Part shown: positions 55,759 through 64,000 of the stretch, in pieces | How the letters are laid out: each line of letters begins with the position of its first letter | Position numbering within the stretch: position 1 is the first letter of the stretch | Assembly (NCBI GenBank): GCA_025504975.1 | Contig: JANUWI010000001.1 | Coordinates: forward strand, 2,046,001-2,110,000 | DNA from: Plenodomus lindquistii | Lineage: Eukaryota > Ascomycota > Dothideomycetes > Pleosporales > Leptosphaeriaceae | Length of the DNA: 64,000 nt | Direction: 5' to 3' | Position numbers and translations under genes: made by a program | The notes under the pieces: model-generated | Told to the model about the DNA's origin: nothing | Database searches by the model: none | The model's input: only the letters and a program-made list of their open reading frames with translations

Positions 55759-58600
55759 TCAAGGCACATATAGCCTACTATAAGCAACAACACCCGTCCG
55801 ACAACACACACACGCCGTGTAATTCTTACTAGCAAGCCCCACCCTACACTCATCGCACAAACTCAAACACCCACACGGCCACACCAACACGGTCCGCGGC
55901 GCCATCTGACAAACCACGCACTGCGGACCCTCACTGCCCATGCCCTCGGCGCCAGTATCCCAGCTCCCTGCCGCTGCTGCTGATGCGACGTTGGCAGGGC
56001 GTTTACTCAGTATCATGTCTTCGAGGAGTTGCTCTTCTTCCTCGGGTGTCATGGTGGTTGAGGTAACGGGGAAACGTGATGTAGTGAGGACGCGCGCTTC
56101 GTCCTTTTCGAGGGCGGCGCGGTAGCGGGAGCGTGTCATTATGGTGTTGCTTTGTAGATGGCGAGATAGTAGTTTTGCTTCTTCGCGGTCGTCTTTTGTC
56201 TTTGGGTCGAGGAGTTGGGAGAGCCGTGTGAAGTCTAGTGTGTCGTTTGGTACAGGTGTGGTTGAGCGGCTGCGTCGGTAGGTGTCGCGAGTGGGTGTGC
56301 GTTGGCCGTCATCTTCGTCATTGTCCATGTCTGACCATTCGGAGTTTGAGGCGGAGGTAGAGAAGGAGAGCATGCTTGTCGTGTCATCGTCTTGTGGGGG
56401 GATGTAGTCTGCTGTTGTGTCAATGTCGTTCCAGGGGCCGCTGTTGCGCCACCAGGAGTAGAGGTAGTCGTCTACACGGTCAGAGGACTCTTGGGCATCA
56501 GTGCCGGGGTAGTAACCGCTCTTTCGGAGTCGCTCGGCTGCAAAATCCTCGATGTTGAAGTTGTCGTCTTGGCGAACTTTCTCTCGGTTGTCTAAGGTAA
56601 GCCAGGGCGCTGTAGCTGTTGCTTGTTGTCGATTTGGTGCATATAGCTCTGCGGGATTAGGATTACCAAACCCTGGGCCACCAGCGATACGTCTCAGCCA
56701 CCGAGGCAGGTAGTTTACTCGAACCCTCCTCAGCGACCATATGATGAGTCTTGCATGAGCGAGAGCGATGAGCGTGACGATGCTTCTCCAGAAATACCAG
56801 ACGAGGAAGAAGCGACTCCTACGCTGCCCAAGGCCTGTAGGATCATTTCGACGTGCAGGATCCGCTGTATTGACAACACCACGTGTCTTGCGCTCCCTCG
56901 CGTAGCCAGAAGTTGACGCGGGATTTCTTTCATCACCGTTGAACTTGTCTGTGACTTCTACACCCTGGGCCAATGTCTCATTTCTCAACTCCGCAGGGAC
57001 CTCGAAAAGTTCCTGGCGGAAGCGTCGCCGGCGAGCGAGGATGCCTTGCAATCTTTGCTTCTCAAGCCAGGTCATTGAATGTACATTGACCTTGGTGCCC
57101 TCGTTCAGGAAGACGGCCTCGCTCGCAGCAGTCAAGACCGTGAATCCGACTTTCAAAATTGCGGTATAGAAATCCTCGTTCCAGTTGACGGTCAGAGGTG
57201 TGATGGCGGATAAGTGTATGTTGGCGTGCAAATTGCCGTAGGCAACAGCGAAGCGTTCTCTCAAGGTCATAGATGCTGGCTGTCCAGGTGGTGGGGAAAT
57301 AACTGTTATGACAAGTGCTAAGAGATAGATGCATCCACATAGGACGATACCGATAAGTATGAGAAGATGAGGAATGAAGCCTACGATACAGACCGTGGGA
57401 AATCTCAAAATACCAATGTACTGGTCAGGATCTGTGATTGCGGATGCGAGACGAGCGAAACTCCATGCAAACGTGGACATGTACGCAAGGCCCCATATGG
57501 CAGTGGTGACGAGCCTATAACGGGACCGAACTCCGGCGATGGCCAGGAGATTACTCGTTAAATGGCTGATGCTGGAAATGAGTGAGATAATGAGAACCTC
57601 TGGTGGCGCATTTGCCATCCTCGACAGTCCAGACCTCTGGATCATCAAGGAGGTACCATCAGGTGCGAAGACACTCTTGGGTTTCAGGAAACGTGCGGTG
57701 TCGACAGCCAAGGGCTTCGTGACGACAGCTTCGGCTTCGGCGAAAGCAAGCGAGTGCTCGAAGATGGTCATGCCCACCTCCTGAACAGGGTGACGACCTT
57801 GAAGCGCGCATGTCAGCGTCTCGACAAACTGACCAAAGCCCAGTGACAGAAACAAAGGCCATAGGAGACGCAGCGATCCAGCAGGACGCGTGGACTCGCT
57901 GCTCAAAGGCAACATGTTCACAGCCCTACATGATTCCTCGGTAGTCTGCCAAAAGAGTAGGGCTGACGATCCTCGCCACAGGTATCCCCCTTCTCCCCCG
58001 AAGTCGGTATCCAGTTGCCTGTCCGGGCCACCATACTGCATCTCGGACCAGCCGGGTGAGGTCTGGCATCGTATGGCCTGGAGTATGCTCTGTATTTGGA
58101 ACAAGAATAGGAGCAGAGGAACAAGGTATAGTGTCAAGCGTACATGTAGACGGTCGAAGGCTAAGGGGACACGGCTCGAGGCGTAGAAGTGGGTACGGTT
58201 CAAGAGGATAGCCTGTTTGTATGTCATTATGCTGAGCACGTGAGGCGCATGGTGGGATGGGGCTTACTATGGCAAAGGTCGCAATGGCCCATTTGGAGGT
58301 GATGTAGCTGAAGAAGCTGGCAACATTCTTAATGGCCTGGAACATGCTGATCTCCTCACCGGCGCCTGTTGCTGTCGAAGCGGCGGCCGCAACCGATTCC
58401 TGGACAAACTTGCTGGCCGTCATGGTGACGGTGCTGTTGGTGGCATTGACCAGCGTCGGCTCTGCTATGACACTCCCGCCAGCACGCAGCATGTCTCCAA
58501 GAGAGCTGGCCTTGGAGAACAGCCGAGGAATCGCCATGAGGAGATCGGCCGGCGAGGGGAGGTACGACGTCACGTTGGCGAGCGCGCCGGGGGCCTCCAT
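55759..58600 (-). CDS. Asi1/Asi3-like multi-pass RING E3 ubiquitin ligase
   Basis: Two exons (58600-58268 and 58212-55759) give 928 residues. The N-terminal half has several hydrophobic segments (for example LTLYLVPLLLFLFQIQSIL, LLWPLFLSLGFGQFVETL, FIPHLLILIGIVLCGCIYLL), so it is a polytopic membrane protein. A long cytosolic or nucleoplasmic disordered region follows. The last ~50 residues form a RING-type module: CVVCQMAPRTVLVWPCGCLS, then LCDECRVGL and CVCC, with Cys in the usual His position. This layout matches fungal Asi-type ligases that act at the inner nuclear membrane in protein quality control. ER localisation is the alternative. Start chosen at the first ATG in a hydrophobic context. 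Confidence 0.68.
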
Positions 58601-59798
58601 GGCAGCCAGCTTGTGGATATCCGAGGGTGGTCAGGCGCGATGCCTTGTGCGTAGCGGACGTCGTTATGATACCGGATTATAGCGGGGGTCCTCGCATGGC
58701 TGTCGCATTCACACTTGTATAGTGAATGCTAGACAAATTGGAGACATGCGTGAGTGCTCGCAAAGGTGATGTCGTGGTGGTTTTGGTCCGGCAGTCGGCC
58801 GTATCGTGGAGTCCCGTCATCCCACGCCAACGCGTGTGGAGAAGCGCTAGCCATGCACCTCAGCACCTCCGCTCCACCTCCGCTCCACCTCCGCAACTTC
58901 AACGTCAACGTTACACATGGAAGCCCACTGATATTTCAACAGAGCTGGAGCGTACTCTAGCCATTCGGTTCTACACATGCTCCACCATGTCCACTGCTCA
59001 AGCACCATTAGTCCCCGACATTTACATTGACTCTCTTTTTGCGTTCCATCGCCGTTCGGATGAGGTGGTTGACCAGAATGAAGTGCAGGATCATTGCGAG
59101 ATGTCACGATTGAGGCTCCGAACTGACAGGCATCGGGCCATACGGGTCAGGTTCAAGGAACTCATACTATCCAGGTTGCACAGAATGACTGACTAACACA
59201 TGAACACATACGCCTGTTTGTATTGTTCTCATTTTGAACTATCTCAGCCACCATGAATGGGCTCGGCTATGCGTAGACAATCTTGAATTTATTCAGGTGC
59301 GATACCCATACCAAACTGACCAAAAACCTCCACTACCATACGTGGTGTACAACATGGATCATATAAACATTAACCAAAATAACCGGAGTATTTTCACATC
59401 AGTCGACGAGATCACGCGCAGTAAACAGCCAGGGCAAATCTCGTCGTCCAATATTCTTCATTACCCAATATAGGATGGGTGGCCTTGCGCTAAGCCCCTG
59501 CGCCGCTTAGGCTCCAACGCCCCAAAGCGAGTCTGCAAGCCTACAAAGATCACAGCCATGCCGCACAATGATCTAGACATGGCGAGACAACCATCCTGCT
59601 GATGTCCAAAGAGAGGAGAGAACTCCGTCCAGAAAAGGTTCCTCTATGTGTTGAAAAGAGAAGGAGTACAACGCGTGCGCTTTCATCTCATCCTCCTACC
59701 ATTTGCCAAAGCAAAATTCAAGCAACCGCTGGACCGCGACGCACCAGTGTTCCCAAGCTCGAAATTCCAACTTCAGGCGCGATCAAAACCTTGCCATC
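58601..59798. other. Intergenic region, about 1.2 kb
   Basis: Divergent between the RING ligase and the 173-aa gene. A plus-strand frame (58726-59196) contains a segment PDIYIDSLFAFHRRSDEVVD that looks slightly protein-like, possibly from an ATG at about 58987, but there is no family match. Other frames look random. Tandem CTCCGCTCCACCTCC copies occur near 58868-58892. Confidence 0.35.
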
Positions 59799-60320
59799 AT
59801 GCCATCACTCTTCAGCAAATTCGGCAAGAAATCCAATCCATACATGGACGCACAACGCTTCGACCATAAGCCGCCAGCGCCACAAGTCAGAACAATACAA
59901 ACCACCGCCTCAACCCCTGTCAAGCAACTTCGTCCAGTCTCACCACGCCGCGTGTCAGATCTCCTAGCTGATGCCCGCTTAGCCGCAGGACGCGATCCAG
60001 TCACTGGACGACTGCGGCCTGACATGGCAAGCCTGACAGCGAGTGAACGAAGCGCCGCTGAGAGGGAACTCACCGAGCAACTAAAAGAGTTGGAAGAGAG
60101 AAAAAGGATCGCGTATCAAAGCCAAGCAAAGGTCAAGAACTCAATGGGTGAACGGTTTGATCGGCTTATGCAAAAAGTTCCTGCCAACAAGCTAGCCAAC
60201 AACGCAGCTGCGGCGAGGAGAGCGCGAACTGAGTACCGTGATCCCGAGGGCAACAAGCTCGAGTATTATGCGCCTGAGAGGAGGATTGGGGAGTACTATG
60301 CAGGCACGTGGAGGACTTGA
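59799..60320 (+). CDS. Hypothetical protein, 173 aa, helical
   Basis: Starts MPSLFSKFGKKSNPYMDAQR. The sequence is basic and mostly helical in appearance, with RRVSDLLADARLAAGRDP, then TASERSAAERELTEQLKELE (coiled coil), FDRLMQKVPANKLANNAA and a C-terminal EYYAPERRIGEYYAGTWRT. The frame is open 96 nt upstream, but the chosen ATG begins the conserved-looking part. The gene is single-exon and close to dib1. I do not recognise a family; a structural or scaffold role is only a guess from the coiled coil. Confidence 0.55.
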   Translation: MPSLFSKFGKKSNPYMDAQRFDHKPPAPQVRTIQTTASTPVKQLRPVSPRRVSDLLADARLAAGRDPVTGRLRPDMASLTASERSAAERELTEQLKELEERKRIAYQSQAKVKNSMGERFDRLMQKVPANKLANNAAAARRARTEYRDPEGNKLEYYAPERRIGEYYAGTWRT

Positions 60321-60636
60321 TGTATGATTGTCGCGTTATACCATTTGTTTTACTCTTACTTGACTCGCTCCCTTGGCGTAAACTTCTACTTTCTTCATCG
60401 TAATGATAATCATGAACCCTTTCTAGTGTGTCTCCCTTGGCCTTATGGCGGCACGACGTAGTGAAGGGTAAATCTCAAGGACGTCCACTGGCAGGCAATC
60501 AAGTCCACGTGATCGCGGCTGAGCCGTACCTGCCTTTCCCACTCACCAGCAGCTCGCCCATCAATACTCTCCATGTCATCTACATACTCAACCCACCTTT
60601 CTCTTACTCACCAATAACACCCCTCAACCCGCCACC
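60321..60636. promoter_or_regulatory. Intergenic region upstream of dib1
   Basis: About 315 bp with C/T-rich leader sequence (CTCACCAGCAGCTCGCCCAT, ACCCACCTTTCTCTTACTCA) just before the ATG of dib1. No gene. Confidence 0.4.
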
Positions 60637-61249
60637 ATGGGTTCAGTAATGCTGCAACACCTACCCTCAGCATGGCACGTCGACCAAGCCATCGTACGTC
60701 CTCCTCCCCTAACAGCAACCACACACACTAACAAGCCCCCCCAAGCTCAGCGAAGAAACCCGCATAGTAGTCCTCCGCTTCGGTTCCGACGCCGAACCCA
60801 ACTGCATGTCCATGGACGAAAAGCTCTTCAAAGTCGCCGACCTAGTCAAGAACTTTGCTACCATCTACCTCGTTGACAACAAGGTGTGTCTGTGCCATCT
60901 CTATTTACCCTGCTATTTCCCCTCACCCGTTCTTCGTATCCCATCCTCACTCACCTCCTCCGCTTGTGACGAGCCATACGAGAAAAGCACTGACATGTCT
61001 AATCACAATCAGCAAGTCCCCGACTTCAACGCAATGTACGAACTCTACGACCCTTGCACTGTCATGTTCTTCTGGCGCAACAAACACATGCAGGTTGATT
61101 TCGGAACGGGGAATAATAATAAAATCAATTTTGCCATTGGGGACAAGCAGGAGTTGGTGGATATTTTGGAGGCGGTGTATAGGGGTGCGAGTAAGGGGAA
61201 GGGACTGGTGGTTAGTCCCAAGGATTACTCGACTAAGTGGATGTACTAG
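60637..61249 (+). CDS. dib1: U4/U6.U5 tri-snRNP protein Dib1/Dim1
   Basis: Three exons (60637-60693, 60746-60883, 61013-61249) give 143 residues, the exact family length. The thioredoxin-like fold is recognisable: MGSVMLQHLPSAWHVDQAI, LSEETRIVVLRFGSDAEPNC, VPDFNAMYELYDPCTVMFFW, RNKHMQVDFGTGNNNKINFA and GLVVSPKDYSTKW. Dib1 occupies the pre-activation spliceosome and blocks premature activation. The second intron (129 nt) is longer than most in the window. One point to note is DNKQVPDF, where family members usually have an acidic residue before VPDF. Confidence 0.96.
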
Positions 61250-61651
61250 GATTGGAGTTGGTGAGGTATATGGGAGGTAGTGACTGGGTAGGTCTGTGGT
61301 CTGGGGTGGAAACGAAGGGAGTATGGCGAATAGGGCAAGGTATCAGACAAGGGGCATGTCGGAGAGTAGTGATCTAACCGTGGGATTTTGCTCTATCAAA
61401 GACACACATCGTCCCAAGCCACAACCTCAATATATACAGAATCCAACCAACCTGCCTGCAGGTCCTCCCTCCCATCTCCCCATCTCCCCAAACCCCATCC
61501 ATCCCTCAGACTCAAATCTCCCAACGCCAAACAAAATGCCAAAAACACCCCTAATCCTCGCTATGACCAAAACAAAGCAGCGCCAACAACAAATGCAACG
61601 ACCTAAAAAAGCGCACTCGGATATTAGCCTTCAAAATCGCTTTTCAAGGAA
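61250..61651. terminator. Convergent 3' region
   Basis: About 400 bp between convergent genes dib1 and sec1; expected to hold 3' UTRs. No coding sequence. Confidence 0.4.
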
Positions 61652-64000
61652 CTAATGTTTGGAAGAGAATAAATGCAACTTTTTCTTCTTCTTCTCCTTT
61701 TCCTCTTTCCCACCATGTTTACTACCCCCACTCGGTGCGGGACTGTGTTTCGACGACGGCGACGGCGCATTCAAGTTGATCGCACCCATAGCCGCGGTAG
61801 GCGGTTTCGGCGCGCCTGGACCTGCGACACGAGGCCCAGGTGGTAGACCACCTTGCATAACGGGCTTCATGCCCGCGGGCGGGGGTGCGGGCTTGGGAGG
61901 TTCAGGCTTCTCGAAGAGATGTGTGGGTGCTTTTGGTGGCGGCGCATCACACGGTAACCTCAGTTTGTTTCTCGGTTGACTTAGATCCCCAACTTGTCGT
62001 AGGAAGAAGGTGGGTTTCATCATGTGGCTGGTCACGAGGAAAACGTCTCGCGATGTCTTGTGGCTGACATCGTAACATGCACGGGCTTCAGAGTAGGTAG
62101 CGCCGCCTGCGACAAATACGATGACGCGTTGACGCGGCTCGACGCTTGTGAGGCGTGATTTCGCCCATGTTGGCTTTGCGGAGCGCAGGGAGGCGGCTGA
62201 GGGTTGCTCGTTTTGCATGGCGGCCGCGTCGTCGGGCGACATTTTGGTGAAGGGGAAGGTGTCTTGGGGGAGGGTGCCGCGAACGTGGCTTTCGAGCATA
62301 TCCTGGAGCGCAGGATTGAATCTGGATAGTCCGTAATCTTCTGTGTTTGGGGGAGGTGCGGGCTTGGGAGGGAAAAGTGGTGGGGGTGGGTCGCGCTTCT
62401 CTTTGAGCTGGCGCGATACTCGGGCGCCCAGGAGGTCAAGGTTGCGGATCACGTCGCCGTCGGGGGGTGCGAGTTGGGCATGAAAAAGCAGTTTTTGGAG
62501 ATCGGCCGGAAGGATGCCATCTTTGAAGAGAATGTAGAGGGCGATGAGACGGAGACGATCTGATGGGGTCACTTCGGCTTCGTCGAGAGTGCGTACAACC
62601 TGGTCGGCCATGTTCTTTGGCTTTCGGTAGTCTTCGTCGAGACCCGTGGCTAGGCATTGTTCGACGGATGCCAAGTCTGGCAGCTTATGTTCTTGAAAGA
62701 TTTCCATGCATTTTTGTGCCATTGTGAGATGCAGCGAGTATGCTTCCTTCATCTCCTGGAATTGTGGCAGTCCTGCGAGCATGTCTTTGATAGCGTTGAG
62801 GCCATTCATTCCTGCAGCATTCTGAGCGTCTTGGTTGGTGAAATGTGGATTGTCTGCGATGAACTTTTGGAAGTCGCTGATGAGTTTGTCGAGACAGTCC
62901 TTCATGTGACGATGACGGTTCTCCACCCATATCTTGTCCCTGTCAGATATCTCCATGTCCTTTTCTTCAGCGCCTGGATCTTCCTCGTTGACAACTGTTC
63001 TGTAGATTATCTTGTCGCCATCCACAATGGGTAGTAGATCAAAGGCCATTGCTTGGTAGGTGAACTCGTGCAGGAATGGAGCCATGAGGTCCATGGATCG
63101 GTCTGTGATGTACAAGGCGCCACGTGGTCGATTCGATGGGGGAGGAAAGTCTTGATTGAATTGCGCATACATGTCCAGCTTGTCTTGCACGAACCGCGCA
63201 AGATGTGAACAGAGGACGCTCGCTTCGTGGGTAGGGTTTCGTGGTCGGTAGTATCGTATGATAGGGTACTCGCCCAGCCCGACACAAATGCCAGTGATCT
63301 AAGCGCCTGTTAGCATTGCATGAGCCACGTGCGTAGGGACCCACCTTTTCTGCCAGCTCTTGCATATGCTTGACTACTAGGTTATTGCAATCTGGGTGGT
63401 AAAGCATGGGAAAGCTCCAAGGGTCCTTGAAAGTAACGAGGTGTGATTCTTGGGGATGGTAGTCGAGGTGGACTGTGGTGAAGCTCCGTATTTGCTCTCG
63501 AGCCATTTGCGAGCGGTCTATACGTTCTTTGAGTGGTGGAGGAAGCACTGCTCGATGTGTCAGTGACGGTAATTCCGCACTTTCCCATTGGCTCCTTACA
63601 GGTTGTCCATATCAGAAAGAAGCCCCGGTACCGCCGTTGTTCAAACTCGGCCATTATACAATCGACAATGTGTGGCTTGGGGGTGAGGATGTATATGGCG
63701 TCCATGTCTCGCTGGGTGGTTCGTCTGCTCTCGAGGCGCTCAATGTCTGCAGGGCTTAGTATCGAGTACTAGCAATGGCATGGGCTGTGGCGTACTGGTA
63801 ATGTTGGAGTTGAGTATGTCATCTTCCTTGACGACATTGTTGATGAGCTTCTGGCTGTCTTCGTCGACGATGAGGACTTTCCACTGGGGCGAGGGTCAGC
63901 GAGGCCATGGCGCAAGGGAGGTGGGAGCATACGTCGCCGCGGGTCGTCTTGCGAATGGTGTTGAGAATGACTTGGGGGTTTGTTAGTATGGCTTCTCATG
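61652..64000 (-). CDS. sec1: Sec1 (SM protein for exocytosis), 5' end beyond the window
   Basis: The gene enters from the right edge on the minus strand. Exons visible include the segment VILNTIRKTTRGD (ends about 63933), VLIVDEDSQKLINNVV, then MDAIYILTPKPHIVDCIMAE, PPPLKERIDRSQMAREQIRS, ITGICVGLGEYPIIRYYRPR and a large last exon 63298-61652. The last exon has RGALYITDRSMDLMAPFLHE and FTYQAMAFDLLP, typical of SM proteins, and VIVFVAGGATYSEARACYDV near the fold's end. It continues with a Pro/Lys-rich tail (PPPPKAPTHLFEKPEPPKP, EEKEKKKKKLHLFSSKH) not found in short family members. Sec1 clasps exocytic SNARE complexes at the plasma membrane. The first exon with the start codon is outside the window. 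Confidence 0.9.

Overview
The window looks like a chromosomal segment from a filamentous ascomycete (Pezizomycotina, most likely a dothideomycete; the class is inferred from the feel of the protein sequences, not from a search). The reasons are compact eukaryotic genes, introns mostly 46-80 nt with GT...AG ends and CTAAC-type branch sites, no operons, and a gene set that is fungal throughout: Atg18, Bud3, an APSES/KilA-N membrane protein, a TRP-like channel, an Asi-like RING ligase and AP-3 beta. Exon boundaries below were assigned by hand from reading frame, splice signals and family conservation.

Left third (1-22 kb). The first exon of an unidentified basic protein leaves the left edge. It is followed by atg18 and a PI31/Fub1-type proteasome regulator. 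Then comes about 6.9 kb (3.8-10.6 kb) in which I find no supportable gene. After that come a C2H2 transcription factor, a TRP-like calcium channel with 15 exons that include a run of microexons, an orphan spliced gene, a decayed membrane-protein fragment, a hemerythrin-domain protein with a mitochondrial-type N-terminus, and the cohesion factor Dcc1.

Middle (22-46 kb). The Bud3-type Rho GEF is divergent from dcc1. It is followed by a conserved fungal protein of unknown role, Nup84/Nup107, a small twin-Cys Cmc4-like gene not longer than about 80 codons, SUMO, a short acidic/basic unknown, a fused succinate-CoA ligase alpha-beta gene, a Bqt4-like inner-nuclear-membrane protein, Rho-GDI and an unknown 246-aa protein.

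Right part (46-64 kb). AP-3 beta, a Cys-rich unknown, cytosolic prolyl-tRNA synthetase (with an 11-nt microexon) divergent from CCT1/TCP-1 alpha, an Asi1/Asi3-like RING membrane ligase, an unknown 173-aa protein, the spliceosomal protein Dib1/Dim1, and Sec1, which leaves the right edge.

The genes are housekeeping or cell-biology genes rather than a pathway cluster. Themes recur (Rho signalling: Bud3, RhoGDI; nuclear envelope: Nup84, Bqt4, Asi-like; trafficking: AP-3, Sec1; proteostasis: PI31, SUMO, CCT1), but nothing shows coordinated function. The most unusual item is the succinate-CoA ligase fusion at 38.6-40.8 kb. Its alpha half looks intact, while its beta half lacks the nucleotide-binding part of the ATP-grasp fold and all three expected metal ligands.
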